From: Nereida ignava
GTDB taxonomy: Bacteria > Pseudomonadota > Alphaproteobacteria > Rhodobacterales > Rhodobacteraceae
Assembly (NCBI RefSeq): GCF_001049735.1
Contig: NZ_CVPC01000003.1
Coordinates: 248,001 to 312,000 of the forward strand
Direction: 5' to 3'
Length of the DNA: 64,000 nt
Shown piece by piece: positions 33,199 through 44,320 of the stretch; the stretch's first letter is position 1; the number at the start of each line of letters is the position of its first letter. The position numbers were made by a program, and so were the translations under genes. The notes under the pieces were generated by a model, which saw nothing but the letters and a program-made list of their open reading frames with translations, was not told the origin of the DNA and made no database searches.

Positions 33199-33798
33199 AT
33201 GGCTTTTGAACTTCCTGATCTTCCCTATGCACATGATGCGCTTGCTGCGCACGGTATGTCTGCAGAGACGCTTGAGTACCACCACGACCTGCACCACAAG
33301 GCTTACGTGGACAATGGCAACAAATTGATTGCCGGCACCGAGTGGGACGGCAAATCTATGGAAGAGATCATCGTCGGCACATATGATGCGACTTCTGTTG
33401 CCCAAAACGGCATCTTCAACAACATTAGTCAGCTTTGGAACCACAACCAGTTTTGGGAGATGATGGGCCCGAATGCGTCTGCAATGCCGTCCGAGCTTGA
33501 AAAAGCGCTTGTGGAGAGCTTTGGTTCAGTCGACGAGTTCAAATCCCAATTCAGCGCTGCTGGCGCAGGCCAATTTGGTTCTGGTTGGGCATGGTTGGTG
33601 AAAGACACCGACGGTGCGTTGAAAGTGACCAAGACAGAAAACGGAGTGAACCCGCTTTGCTTCGGTCAAACTGCGTTGCTTGGTTGTGATGTATGGGAGC
33701 ACAGCTACTACATCGATTTCCGCAATAAGCGTCCTGCGTATCTGACCAACTTCCTTGATAACTTGGTCAACTGGGAGAACGTCGCTTCACGCATGTGA
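33199..33798 (+). CDS. sodB: Superoxide dismutase (Fe/Mn family)
   Basis: Removes superoxide, 199 residues. Metal ligands of the Fe/Mn family are visible: His in EYHHDLHHKAYVDNGN, His in LWNHNQFWEMM, and Asp/His in DVWEHSYYIDFRNKRPAYL. QFGSGWAWLV is the iron/cambialistic-type active-site region. AGGAG lies 8 bases before the ATG. Separate promoter likely in the 118-base gap after soxG; its position after an H2O2-producing oxidase operon may be functional or accidental. Ends at a strong terminator. Confidence 0.96.
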   Translation: MAFELPDLPYAHDALAAHGMSAETLEYHHDLHHKAYVDNGNKLIAGTEWDGKSMEEIIVGTYDATSVAQNGIFNNISQLWNHNQFWEMMGPNASAMPSELEKALVESFGSVDEFKSQFSAAGAGQFGSGWAWLVKDTDGALKVTKTENGVNPLCFGQTALLGCDVWEHSYYIDFRNKRPAYLTNFLDNLVNWENVASRM

Positions 33799-33824
33799 TA
33801 GCGCACTTGTTTTTTGAATAATTG

Positions 33825-33860
33825 AGCCGCCGCCTGAGGATATCAGCGGCGGCTTTTTTC
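33825..33860 (+). terminator. Intrinsic terminator after sodB
   Basis: AGCCGCCGCCTGA (33825-33837) pairs with TCAGCGGCGGCT (one bulged C), followed by TTTTTTC. Strong rho-independent terminator. Confidence 0.92.
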
Positions 33861-33898
33861 ATTTGACCCGCCGCTGGAATGGGCGCACTGCATGCGTC

Positions 33899-34774
33899 AT
33901 GAATGAAAGTTTCAAAGGTGTTGCGGCCATGATTGCCGCCTGTGTCGTGTGGGGGCTGTCGCCGCTTTTCTACGCACAGTTCAGCGATATCCCGACCATT
34001 GATATTTTGGCGCACCGGACTCTTTGGTCGCTTTTGTTGTTCGCGGGCGTTTTGATGTTTCAGCGCCGCTTGTCACAAATCCCCAAGGCTCTTTCGACCC
34101 CGAAGAACATCGCGATCATTACGACTGCGTCGGTGATGATTGCAATTAATTGGGGCCTGTTCATATGGGCGACAAAAGTGGGGCGTGTTACTGAAACATC
34201 GCTTGGATATTACATCTTCCCGCTTGTGGCGGTTGTTTTGGGCATGTTGGCTTTTGGTGAAAAGTTGAGCCGCGCCCAAGCCCTTGCGGTTGGCCTTGCA
34301 GTGGTTGCAGTAAGCGTGCTGGCCATTGGGACACAAACCCCACCGTGGATTGCTTTGGCTTTGGCTGTGACCTTCGGGATTTACGGATTAATCAAAAAGC
34401 GGCTTGAGGCAGGTCCTGTTGTTTCCGTGGCGTGCGAAGTGCTGTTATTTGCGCCGCTCGCTGCTATATGGTTGATCTGGTTTGGTGATCTGACGGTTTT
34501 TGGCAATCTTGCGGAGCTGCTCTTTTTGGCGCTTTGCGGGCCTATGACAGCCATTCCACTGATGTTTTTCTCATATGCGACCAAGCGTGTTCGTCTTGGA
34601 ACAGTTGGCTTGGTCCAATACTTGAACCCCACATTGCAGTTCGTCTGCGCGGTTTTGATTTTCAAAGAACCGTTTGGTGTCTGGCACGCGGTTGCGTTCG
34701 GCCTCATTTGGACCGCTCTTGCGCTGTACTCGGCCGCATCGTTGCCCAAAAGTCGCGCTCACCGCGCGGCGTAG
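33899..34774 (+). CDS. rarD: RarD, EamA-family transporter
   Basis: Ten-helix drug/metabolite-superfamily membrane protein, 291 residues from ATG 33899. RarD signatures: MIAACVVWGLSPLFYAQFSD, ILAHRTLWSLLL, INWGLFIWATKVGRVTETSL, GYYIFPLVAVVLGMLAFGEK, TFGIYGLIKKRLEAGPVVSV and RLGTVGLVQYLNPTLQFVCA. The in-frame start at 33863 lies partly inside the sodB terminator and is rejected. The substrate is unknown; the original name comes from chloramphenicol sensitivity. Single gene. Confidence 0.93.
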   Translation: MNESFKGVAAMIAACVVWGLSPLFYAQFSDIPTIDILAHRTLWSLLLFAGVLMFQRRLSQIPKALSTPKNIAIITTASVMIAINWGLFIWATKVGRVTETSLGYYIFPLVAVVLGMLAFGEKLSRAQALAVGLAVVAVSVLAIGTQTPPWIALALAVTFGIYGLIKKRLEAGPVVSVACEVLLFAPLAAIWLIWFGDLTVFGNLAELLFLALCGPMTAIPLMFFSYATKRVRLGTVGLVQYLNPTLQFVCAVLIFKEPFGVWHAVAFGLIWTALALYSAASLPKSRAHRAA

Positions 34775-34860
34775 TTGGGTTTTGACCCAATATGTAGGGT
34801 AGGCTAAGAAGATGTGGCACACACTGCGTTGGGTGCTACAGGACAACGAAGAGGGCTGTC

Positions 34861-35973
34861 ATGGCTGGAACTGCATTGAACACTTTAGAGAAAGTCGCGA
34901 TTGCTGGTGTGAGCATTGTGACTGTTGGGGTGCTATACGCGTTCTATCCTGGTGGTCTGAACGAACCGCTTAGCAAGATTGCAGCGCAGCCACAGACCGC
35001 TGTGGAACAGCCGGAAACAGCTGTGAGCGCCGAAGTGGCAGATGCCCCAGCTGAGACGGTTGTGACACCCGCACCAGCTGTTGAAGCCCCGGAAATTGTC
35101 GTGATTGAGCCTGCCTCACCAGAAGTTGCCCCTGCAGCCACGCCGCTGCGGGTTGGGTTCAGAGTTGATCCCGAAGGTATGGCGTTAATCGCTGGCACGG
35201 GGCAGGCGGGCAGTACGTTGGCCGTTATGCTGGACGGTGCGGAAGTCACACGCGGTTCAATCGACGCGTTTGGCAACTTTGCGATTTTTGCGGATATTCC
35301 ACCGTCTGAGGATGACCGCGTTCTGAGTGTGATGAGCGACCCCGATGGCGCGCAGACCGAAGACCCAAACCGTTTCATCATTGCCGGCGTTGTTGTCGCG
35401 CCCCAAAGCGATGGCGACAGTATAGATGAGCAAGTCAGCGAGGACCCAGTGGTGATCGCCGCACAAGAAGACACAGTGAAAGTTATTCAAGGCCCAAGCA
35501 CACAGAACGCACCTGCGCCCTCAACAGTGCTTGTGGATAGTATTGGCTATGACAGCACTGGCGAAGTGCAACTTGCGGGTCGTGCGCCTAACGATGGAAA
35601 TGTGCGGATTTACATAGACGGTGCTATTGTAAGCGATGCGCCTGTTGCAGACGGTGCATGGGGTAGTGATCTGCCCAATGTTGATCCGGGAACTTACACT
35701 TTGCGCATCGATGAGGTCAGCGCAGATGGAGACGTCACAAGCCGCGTAGAGTTACCATTTAAGCGTGAAACACCAGAAGTTTTGGCCGAAGTAGCGCAAA
35801 ATCAAGCGAGCTTTACAAGTAAGACAGTACAGCCCGGAGCCACACTTTGGGCCATCGCCGAAGAGAGGTATGGCAATGGTGTTTTCTACCTGAAGGTGTT
35901 TGAGGCCAATCGTGCTGCAATTGACGATCCGGACCTCATCTATCCTGGGCAGGTATTCACAATCCCCGAGTAG
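34861..35973 (+). CDS. LysM-domain envelope protein
   Basis: 370-residue protein with one N-terminal membrane helix (about 10-28, VAIAGVSIVTVGVLYAFYP), a long Ala/Pro/Val/Glu-rich linker (about 38-95), two Ig-like or bacterial-Ig segments (about 97-170 and 218-295, both with the pattern LAGRAPNDGNVRIYIDGAIV / IAGTGQAGSTLAVMLDGAEV), and a C-terminal LysM peptidoglycan-binding domain (about 320-370: VQPGATLWAIAEERYGNGVF, IYPGQVFTIPE). It is probably anchored in the inner membrane and reaches the cell wall. GAGGG precedes the ATG. The family is common in Rhodobacteraceae but its role is not established. Confidence 0.88.
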   Translation: MAGTALNTLEKVAIAGVSIVTVGVLYAFYPGGLNEPLSKIAAQPQTAVEQPETAVSAEVADAPAETVVTPAPAVEAPEIVVIEPASPEVAPAATPLRVGFRVDPEGMALIAGTGQAGSTLAVMLDGAEVTRGSIDAFGNFAIFADIPPSEDDRVLSVMSDPDGAQTEDPNRFIIAGVVVAPQSDGDSIDEQVSEDPVVIAAQEDTVKVIQGPSTQNAPAPSTVLVDSIGYDSTGEVQLAGRAPNDGNVRIYIDGAIVSDAPVADGAWGSDLPNVDPGTYTLRIDEVSADGDVTSRVELPFKRETPEVLAEVAQNQASFTSKTVQPGATLWAIAEERYGNGVFYLKVFEANRAAIDDPDLIYPGQVFTIPE

Positions 35974-35985
35974 CTTAGAGGCTGC

Positions 35986-36001
35986 TTAGATTTTGATCTA
36001 A
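35986..36001 (+). terminator. Small hairpin after LysM gene
   Basis: TTAGAT-TTTG-ATCTAA is a perfect 6-base stem with a 4-base loop, 12 bases after the LysM stop and directly before copy 2 of the intergenic repeat. It has no T-tract of its own, so termination is uncertain. Confidence 0.4.
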
Positions 36002-36040
36002 GGCCTCCGGCGGGGATATTTGTGAACAAAAGAAGTGGGC
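36001..36040 (+). repeat. Intergenic repeat, copy 2 (CCTCCGGCGGGGATATTT type)
   Basis: AGGCCTCCGGCGGGGATATT followed by TGTGAACAAAAGAAGTGGGC fills the gap between the convergent LysM and tyrS genes, oriented with the LysM gene and ending one base before the tyrS stop. The GCCTCCGGCGGGG part can fold on itself. Shares the core GGATATTT-N5-ACAAAAGAA with copies at 25426 and 38946. Confidence 0.65.
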
Positions 36041-37291
36041 TTATCCAAGCTTGATTAGCGCATGGCGTTTTTTACCGGCACTTAGTTTGATGGGGTTTGC
36101 AAGTGCCGTTCCATCAATCATCATGCCTGCATCTTCAAGTGGTGCATCGTCAATCTTTGCGCCACCTTCTGAGATAAGGCGTTTTGCGTCTTTGCCAGAT
36201 TTTGCAAGTCCAGATTTTACGATCAGTTGGACGATACTGATGCCTTCTGCCACGTCCGCTGCGCTGATTGTAAGGGTAGGAAGATCATCCCCGACGCCAC
36301 CCTTTTCAAAGACCTCACGCGCAGTTGCCTCTGCCGCCGCGGCAGCTTCTGCGCCGTGAAGTAGGGTGGTGACTTCGTTGGCAAGGATTACTTTTGCCTC
36401 GTTGATTTCTGACCCTTGCAAAGCACCAAGACGCTCGCATTCAGCTACGGGAAGTTCGGTATAAAGCTTGAGGAACCGTCCAGTATCTGCGTCTGTTGTG
36501 TTGCGCCAGAACTGCCAGAAAAGGTAGGGGCTGAGCATATCTGCGTTTAGCCACACGGCACCATCTTGGCTTTTGCCCATCTTTTTGCCGTCCGAAGTGG
36601 TCAGCAGTGGCGAGGTCAGGCCGTAAACTTCCTTGTCGATCACGCGGCGTGTTAAATCGATTCCGTTGACAATATTGCCCCATTGATCTGAGCCACCCAT
36701 TTGAAGCGTACAGCCATAGCGGCGGTTCAGTTCCATGAAGTCATAGGCCTGCAAGATCATGTAATTGAACTCGAGGAACGACAGGCTTTGCTCGCGGTCA
36801 AGACGGGATTTGACGGACTCAAAGGACAGCATGCGGTTCACTGAAAAGTGGCGACCGATGTCACGCAAAAATTCCAAGTAGTTTAGGGTATCAAGCCATT
36901 CCGCGTTGTTCAGCATCAGCGCGTCTGTGTCGCCATCACCGTAATCAAGATATCGGGCGAATACTTTTTGCATGCCTGCAATATTTGCATCGATCTGTTC
37001 AGGTCCCAAAAGTGGGCGCTCGTCTGAACGGAATGACGGATCCCCGACTTTGGTCGTGCCGCCACCCATAAGGGTGATCGGTTTGTGCCCCGTTTTTTGA
37101 AGCCAGCGCAGCATCATCACATTGAGCAAATGCCCCACGTGAAGTGACGACGCAGTCGCATCATAGCCGATATAGGCTGGAACAATCCCGTTGCTCAGCG
37201 CCTCGTCCAGCCCTTGATAATCGGTGCAATCGGCCAGATAGCCGCGCTCCATCATAATGGCGATGAACTCCGATTTTGGGTGGTATGTCAT
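36041..37291 (-). CDS. tyrS: Tyrosyl-tRNA synthetase
   Basis: Class I aminoacyl-tRNA synthetase charging tRNA-Tyr, 416 residues from ATG 37291. Visible: [20 protein letters not shown] with the HIGH-type motif HVGH, PTKVGDPS-like [40 protein letters not shown], and the KMSKS motif as [11 protein letters not shown]-terminal S4 RNA-binding domain is present (about 355-412, [20 protein letters not shown]). The in-frame reading to 37447 would run into anmK and is rejected. Single gene, divergent from anmK. Confidence 0.96.
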   Translation of the reverse strand: MTYHPKSEFIAIMMERGYLADCTDYQGLDEALSNGIVPAYIGYDATASSLHVGHLLNVMMLRWLQKTGHKPITLMGGGTTKVGDPSFRSDERPLLGPEQIDANIAGMQKVFARYLDYGDGDTDALMLNNAEWLDTLNYLEFLRDIGRHFSVNRMLSFESVKSRLDREQSLSFLEFNYMILQAYDFMELNRRYGCTLQMGGSDQWGNIVNGIDLTRRVIDKEVYGLTSPLLTTSDGKKMGKSQDGAVWLNADMLSPYLFWQFWRNTTDADTGRFLKLYTELPVAECERLGALQGSEINEAKVILANEVTTLLHGAEAAAAAEATAREVFEKGGVGDDLPTLTISAADVAEGISIVQLIVKSGLAKSGKDAKRLISEGGAKIDDAPLEDAGMMIDGTALANPIKLSAGKKRHALIKLG

Positions 37292-37367
37292 GGCGCTTCC
37301 TTCACGTATTTTCAAACCGTATAAGGGGGGAACGCCACGGCGGTAAAGGGGCTGAGGGGCACACAGT

Positions 37368-38468
37368 TTGAAAACAGGTATGATAAGATCCGTTGGTGCA
37401 ATGTCTGGCACGTCTTTGGACGGTGTGGACACGGCTATGGTGCTCACGGATGGGGTTGAAATAGCAGGCTTCGGCGAGAGCGGCTTTCGGGCCTATACCG
37501 CAGCGGAGCAAAATGTCTTGCGTTCTGGTTTGGGGTGCTGGCCAGAGGATGATCTGGCGGATGTGGCTGAACTGGTCGAGACTGTTCATGCCCAAGCGTT
37601 AAGCTATTATGGCGATGCGGAGTTATTCGGGTTTCATGGTCAGACCCTAAGTCACGATCCTGCAAACCGCCGGACATTTCAAATTGGCGATGGTCAGGTG
37701 TTGGCAGATGTGTTGAATGCGCCGGTCGTCTGGGACTTCCGCTCGGCAGATGTAGAATTAGGCGGACAGGGTGCGCCACTTGCCCCTTTCTATCATTTTG
37801 CGCTGGCCAAACACATCGGCGCACAGGAGCCCGTGGCATTCCTGAATCTTGGCGGTGTGGGAAATGTAACATGGGTTGATCCGCTACGCGCAAAGCCTGA
37901 GGACAGCGGTGCACTTTTGGCATTTGATACCGGTCCGGCGAATGCGCCGATAAACGATGTCATGCAGCGCCATTTTGGTAAGACATTTGATGAAAACGGT
38001 GAAACAGCACGTTCGGGCACAGTTGATGATGAACTGGTGCGGGCGTTTATGGCGCACCCTTATTTCAGCCAACTGCCGCCGAAGTCACTTGATCGCGACA
38101 GCTTTCGCGGCGAACTTTCAGACATTGAACAGCTTCGCCCCCAAGATGCTGTTGCGACGCTGACGGCGTGCGTTGCAGCGGCGGTCGCGCGTGGAGTTCA
38201 GTTTTTTCCTGAACCGGTGAGCCATGTGTACGTGTGCGGTGGCGGACGGAGAAACACCTATTTGATGGAATTGTTGGCGCAATCCCTTGATGCAGAAGTA
38301 GTGGACGTGGATCACATCGGAATTGACGGAGATATGCTAGAGGCACAGGCATTTGCCTATCTGGCGGTACGTGTCGCGCGCGGAATGCCCACATCATGTA
38401 CGGGCACCACAGGTGTGGCTGCTGCTGTTGGGGGGGGGATTGTAAGTAAGCCTACAGCCGCCACTTAG
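37368..38468 (+). CDS. anmK: Anhydro-N-acetylmuramic acid kinase
   Basis: Recycles cell-wall 1,6-anhydro-MurNAc by hydrolysis and phosphorylation to MurNAc-6-P, 366 residues. Family signatures: [20 protein letters not shown] (ATP phosphate loop), [70 protein letters not shown] and [22 protein letters not shown] at 37368 with GAGGGG 8 bases upstream is the most likely start; the ATG at 37380 has little in front of it. Its stop overlaps the stop of the convergent DUF985 gene. Confidence 0.94.
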   Translation: MKTGMIRSVGAMSGTSLDGVDTAMVLTDGVEIAGFGESGFRAYTAAEQNVLRSGLGCWPEDDLADVAELVETVHAQALSYYGDAELFGFHGQTLSHDPANRRTFQIGDGQVLADVLNAPVVWDFRSADVELGGQGAPLAPFYHFALAKHIGAQEPVAFLNLGGVGNVTWVDPLRAKPEDSGALLAFDTGPANAPINDVMQRHFGKTFDENGETARSGTVDDELVRAFMAHPYFSQLPPKSLDRDSFRGELSDIEQLRPQDAVATLTACVAAAVARGVQFFPEPVSHVYVCGGGRRNTYLMELLAQSLDAEVVDVDHIGIDGDMLEAQAFAYLAVRVARGMPTSCTGTTGVAAAVGGGIVSKPTAAT

Positions 38469-38896
38469 CGTGGAATATCAAATTCCGGCGCGGCAAGGGT
38501 GAAGCCGTCAAAGGTGAAGCCCGGCGTGACAGTGCAGCTGACTAATGTGTAATCGCCTGTGGTGCGTGCGGCTTGCCAAGCATCTTTGGGCACCGTGAAA
38601 TGCCCGTGCTGCCCTGCCAGAACATCACCGCCCAGAATGTGATCTTTAGCTGGCCCTTCGTCTGCCTCAGCAATGCTCAACACAAGTGGCGCACCCGCGT
38701 GATAGAACCAAATTTCGGTTGCGTCGACTTTATGCCAGTGGCTGCTTTGGCCTTCTTTGAGCAGAAAGTAGATGCATGTGCCCTCAGGTCGATCACCAGA
38801 CGCAGCCGTATTTTCAGCGGCCCAAGTCTGGCGGTAATATCCGCCCTCGGGATGTGGCTGAAGCTTTAGGTGGTCGATAATTTGATCGGCTGTCAT
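38465..38896 (-). CDS. DUF985 cupin protein
   Basis: 143-residue cupin-fold protein of the DUF985 (cupin_5) family. Typical stretches: [40 protein letters not shown] (with HxH metal-type residues), [20 protein letters not shown] and [20 protein letters not shown]. No enzymatic role is established for the family; a metal-dependent sugar or small-molecule enzyme is possible. The stop overlaps anmK's stop by 3 bases on the opposite strand. Confidence 0.88.
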   Translation of the reverse strand: MTADQIIDHLKLQPHPEGGYYRQTWAAENTAASGDRPEGTCIYFLLKEGQSSHWHKVDATEIWFYHAGAPLVLSIAEADEGPAKDHILGGDVLAGQHGHFTVPKDAWQAARTTGDYTLVSCTVTPGFTFDGFTLAAPEFDIPR

Positions 38897-38916
38897 GGCT
38901 GTCTCCTGTCATGAAA

Positions 38917-38943
38917 AAGGCGCCCCTAGATCAAGGGCGCCCT
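38917..38943 (-). terminator. Terminator downstream of enolase
   Basis: On the minus strand AGGGCGCCC (38943-38935) and GGGCGCCT (38925-38918) form a stem around TTGATCTAG, followed by TTTTTCAT. It lies about 50 bases past the eno stop, after copy 3 of the intergenic repeat. Confidence 0.82.
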
Positions 38944-38945
38944 AA

Positions 38946-38982
38946 CTTCTTTTGTTCTTAAATATCCAAACCAGAGGGGTTT
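38946..38982 (-). repeat. Intergenic repeat, copy 3
   Basis: On the minus strand AAACCCCTCTGGTTTGGATA continues TTTAAGAACAAAAGAAG, about 10 bases after the eno stop and before the terminator. It shares the core GGATATTT-N4/5-ACAAAAGAAG with copies 1 and 2, but the GC-rich first half has diverged. All three copies are 3' of a gene and in that gene's direction. Confidence 0.6.
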
Positions 38983-38992
38983 CTCAGGTCCT

Positions 38993-41240
<2,248 letters not shown>

Positions 41241-41307
41241 GCTCGCATCCGTTTTGTTGTGGTGTGGTTGAGGCGGGGCGTTGTGCGCGGGCCTCATGAT
41301 TGAAAGC

Positions 41308-41724
41308 CTAGCCCTTTTTGGGAACCCCGTATAGCTCCAAGCGGTGGCCGCGCAGCTCGTATCCAAGTTTGGCCGCGATTTTTTCTTGCAAGGCTTCAAT
41401 ATCGGGGTCCATGAACTCGATCACTTCGCCAGAATTCATATCGATGAGATGGTCGTGATGACTACGGTCCGCGGTTTCATATCGGGCGCGGCCATCTCCA
41501 AAGTCATGTTTGTCGAGAATGCCCGCTTCCTCAAAAAGTTTCACGGTCCGGTAAACGGTTGCCAGCGAAATTTTAGGGTCTTCTGTCACAGCGCGGTTGA
41601 AAAGTTCTTCGACGTCCGGATGATCGTCCGCCTCTTGCAAAACGCCAGCGATGGTGCGGCGTTGGTCGGTCATGCGTAGGCCTTTTGCCTCGCAGCGCTC
41701 CAAAACGGTGGTGCCCATCGCCAT
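41308..41724 (-). CDS. Fur/Mur-type metal-responsive regulator
   Basis: Ferric-uptake-regulator family protein, 138 residues. Winged helix in the N-terminal half (RMTDQRRTIAGVLQEADDHP, ISLATVYRTVKLFEEAGILD), then the metal-sensing segment ARYETADRSHHDHLIDMNSG. The CxxC zinc pair that follows HHDHL in classical Fur is missing (DMNS instead), and the only Cys is at residue 11. This cysteine-poor form is typical of alphaproteobacterial Fur, which often acts as a manganese regulator (Mur). It is divergent from the CBS protein and upstream of an EamA transporter gene. Iron versus manganese cannot be told from sequence alone. Confidence 0.9.
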   Translation of the reverse strand: MAMGTTVLERCEAKGLRMTDQRRTIAGVLQEADDHPDVEELFNRAVTEDPKISLATVYRTVKLFEEAGILDKHDFGDGRARYETADRSHHDHLIDMNSGEVIEFMDPDIEALQEKIAAKLGYELRGHRLELYGVPKKG

Positions 41725-41913
41725 GTCATCCTTTTATTCGTGCGGGTCCATGCTTAGCTGTTGTTTGTCTGAGGCAAAAGGGGGCAACGCATTTTTGCGT
41801 CGTTAAGATCTTGTTCAAGCGAGCGCGCAAATCAGCTCTGCTACTGGACATGCGTCAAAACGCCCTAGTCTCTTAAGGATACGTTAATTTTCAATACCAA
41901 GGGGAATTGCATC

Positions 41914-42465
41914 ATGGCCGCAAGTAACACGACAAATACCTCCAACCGCCGTATGCGCATTATGGATCGGGCGGAATATGCGAGCAAACCCAAACCGCTA
42001 ACATTCGGGCCGGATGAATTGGTAAAACCTGCCGTCGCGGCCATGTCCGAGATGAACTACGGCTCCGTGATGGTCATTGACGATGACCGCAAAGTCATTG
42101 GTGTCGTAACCGAACGTGACATCATGAAAAAGCTGGTGAACGGCGCGTTGGACCCGTCTAAGACGAAACTGTCAGAAATTATGACCCGTGAGCCGCGCTT
42201 GGCCAAAGAAACTGATGATCTGGTGGATTGGCTACGAATTATGTCGAACGAGCGTTTCCGCCGCTTGCCAGTGGTGGATGAAGACGGGCGCATCAAGGCT
42301 GTTTTCACCCAAGGCGATTTCGTCAGCTACACGTGGCCGGACCTGATGGGGCAGGCCAAAGAGTTGGCGAAAGCATCTGTTTTCAGAAACTGGCCGCTGT
42401 TCCTCATCGGCGGGGGCATCATGCTTTATTCGCTGTTGATGATCATTGTAGTGCGCTCAATCTAA
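41914..42465 (+). CDS. CBS-domain protein with C-terminal membrane helix
   Basis: 183-residue protein with a tandem CBS pair: first CBS about 30-85 (FGPDELVKPAVAAMSEMNYG, VIDDDRKVIGVVTERDIMKK), second about 95-150 (IMTREPRLAKETDDLVDWLR, LPVVDEDGRIKAVFTQGDFV). CBS pairs bind adenosine nucleotides. After this comes a linker and a single hydrophobic helix at the extreme C-terminus (about 160-181, WPLFLIGGGIMLYSLLMIIV), so it is probably a tail-anchored inner-membrane protein. AAGGGG precedes the ATG. Partner unknown; it is divergent from the Fur/Mur gene. Confidence 0.87.
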   Translation: MAASNTTNTSNRRMRIMDRAEYASKPKPLTFGPDELVKPAVAAMSEMNYGSVMVIDDDRKVIGVVTERDIMKKLVNGALDPSKTKLSEIMTREPRLAKETDDLVDWLRIMSNERFRRLPVVDEDGRIKAVFTQGDFVSYTWPDLMGQAKELAKASVFRNWPLFLIGGGIMLYSLLMIIVVRSI

Positions 42466-42473
42466 GGTCGCGT

Positions 42474-43874
42474 TTAGGTGCCGCAAAATGTTGCGGCGAC
42501 CTTTTCATAAGGCTCAGGGGGGCGGCGCAATGCGTCGTCATTTTGTGGATCAAAAGGCGTTTGTAGCGCGGTATTGAGGTATTTTATCGGGCTCAGGTCA
42601 CCGTTTACCGCAGAGGCGATCATATTCTCAATTTGATGGTTGCGCGGAATAATAACTGGATTTGCCGCCTCCATCACCTCGCGCGCGTTAGGTTCGCGCG
42701 CGACACGGTCGGTCCAAGAGCTGTGCCATTCAGGGCGCGCATCAAAACTGTCATCGGTCAACGCGCGGAAGGTATTTGTGAAATCGGCGCCCTCTGATTG
42801 CATTGCGCTTAAGACCGTCTCAATCAGATCGGCATCTTCGGCTATGGGCGTGGACAGGCCAAGTTTGGCGCCGAACACTTTAAGGTAATCAGCCATAAAT
42901 ATTTCGCCAAAAGTGCCGATCTCGTCTTGGAAGGCCTCAATCGCGGTATCGCGGTTGGGTTCAAGGTTCAGCAACGCGGTGGCAAGCTGCGCACAATTCC
43001 ATGCGGCCATATTGGGTTGGTTTGAATAGGCGTAGCGTCCGGTTTGATCGATGCTGGAAAAGACCTGCATACCGCGGAATTCATCCATAAATGCACACGG
43101 ACCGTAATCAATTGTTTGTCCTGCGATGTGGCAATTGTCTGTGTTCATCACCCCGTGGATAAAGCCGACGCCCATCCATTTTGCGACCAGTTCTGATTGT
43201 GCCTTCAAGACAGCGCGCAGTAATTCAAGCGGCGTGCCGACGTGCGGGTAATGACGAGCGACAGTGTGTTCAAACAGCACCCGAAGGTTCGGGTTATCAC
43301 CCGTGCTTGCAAAATATTGAAACGTGCCGACGCGGATGTGACTTTTGGCAACACGGCTCAGTACCGCGCCCGGCAACGGCCCTTGCTCGCGTAAAACAGG
43401 TGCGCCGGTTGCAACCGCTGCAAGCGCACGGGTGGTCGGGATACCCAAAGCGTGCATTGCCTCGCTGACAACGTATTCGCGCAACACAGGCCCTAGCCAT
43501 GCACGTCCGTCGCCTCCGCGCGAAAACATTGTGCGGCCTGCGCCTTTTAACTGGATGTCTTGGCGCTGGCCTTCGCGGTCAATGACTTCGCCAAGTAGGA
43601 TTGCGCGGCCGTCTCCCAATCGTCCGGCCCAATTACCAAACTGGTGACCTGCATAGGCCTGAGCAATCGGGTCCGCGCCATTTGGAATTTCATTGCCACT
43701 GAAAATCTCTGCGATATCAGATGGTTCAACTTTAATGTTAAGGTCATTTGCGAGGATTTCATTGAAGACCAACAGCTCAGGCGCTGGTGCTTTTTCAGGT
43801 GTCTGCCGCGCATAGAACGCCTCGGGTAGGCGCGCGAAACTGTTGTCGAAGGGGATGTTAGTTTCGGGTTTCAT
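42474..43874 (-). CDS. selO: Protein adenylyltransferase SelO
   Basis: SelO/YdiU pseudokinase-fold enzyme that transfers AMP to Ser/Thr/Tyr of target proteins, linked to redox stress; 466 residues. Visible: NSFARLPEAFYARQTPEKAP, AYAGHQFGNWAGRLGDGRAI (glycine-rich nucleotide loop), IQLKGAGRTMFSRGGDGRAW (catalytic Lys region), ALGIPTTRALAAVATGAPVL, GFIHGVMNTDNCHIAGQTID (catalytic H-G-x-x-N-D motif) and YGPCAFMDEF. The protein is a non-selenocysteine form. Start of the enclosing operon is upstream (mazG); the stop of the acetyltransferase... overlap is 4 bases with that gene. Last gene of the operon. Confidence 0.93.
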   Translation of the reverse strand: MKPETNIPFDNSFARLPEAFYARQTPEKAPAPELLVFNEILANDLNIKVEPSDIAEIFSGNEIPNGADPIAQAYAGHQFGNWAGRLGDGRAILLGEVIDREGQRQDIQLKGAGRTMFSRGGDGRAWLGPVLREYVVSEAMHALGIPTTRALAAVATGAPVLREQGPLPGAVLSRVAKSHIRVGTFQYFASTGDNPNLRVLFEHTVARHYPHVGTPLELLRAVLKAQSELVAKWMGVGFIHGVMNTDNCHIAGQTIDYGPCAFMDEFRGMQVFSSIDQTGRYAYSNQPNMAAWNCAQLATALLNLEPNRDTAIEAFQDEIGTFGEIFMADYLKVFGAKLGLSTPIAEDADLIETVLSAMQSEGADFTNTFRALTDDSFDARPEWHSSWTDRVAREPNAREVMEAANPVIIPRNHQIENMIASAVNGDLSPIKYLNTALQTPFDPQNDDALRRPPEPYEKVAATFCGT

Positions 43875-44320
43875 AAGGTGCGCACCATTGTTTGATAGCC
43901 GTCGCGCGCGACAAAGCCCAAACGCTCATAAAGGCCGCGTGCACGTGTGTTTGTTTTGCCAACTTCCAGATGAATGGCGGTCACTCCGGCATCGGCCAGC
44001 GCACGCGGCAGGCTAATCAACACGTCACTGCCCATCCCACGTCCGCGTATGTTTTCGCGGATGAAAAACTCATCGATCATAGCAATGAGGCCGCCAAATT
44101 CAACTGACCATGTGAAAGTCACGATGACATAACCCACAGGCGCAACTTTTGGCCCGATCAAATACACGCAGCCAAACGGACTTCCATCAAGAAGCGGCGC
44201 AATAGTTTGGCCGATCTGTGCCTCATCCGTGATGATACCTTCACTTTGATAAAGCGCCGACACCATGGTGGTTAGTTTGGGCAGAGCCTCAGGCCCTGCA
44301 AGATGTAAAGATGTGCTCAC
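43871..44320 (-). CDS. GNAT family N-acetyltransferase
   Basis: Acetyl-CoA-dependent acetyltransferase fold, 149 residues. The acetyl-CoA site is visible as EFFIRENIRGRGMGSDVLIS (Q/RxxGxG/A form RGRGMG), preceded by VGYVIVTFTWSVEFGGLIAM and followed by VTAIHLEVGKTNTRARGLYE and RLGFVARDGYQTM. The substrate is unknown. It overlaps selO and the nucleoside hydrolase by 4 bases on either side, so the four genes are translated together. Confidence 0.85.
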   Translation of the reverse strand: MSTSLHLAGPEALPKLTTMVSALYQSEGIITDEAQIGQTIAPLLDGSPFGCVYLIGPKVAPVGYVIVTFTWSVEFGGLIAMIDEFFIRENIRGRGMGSDVLISLPRALADAGVTAIHLEVGKTNTRARGLYERLGFVARDGYQTMVRTL

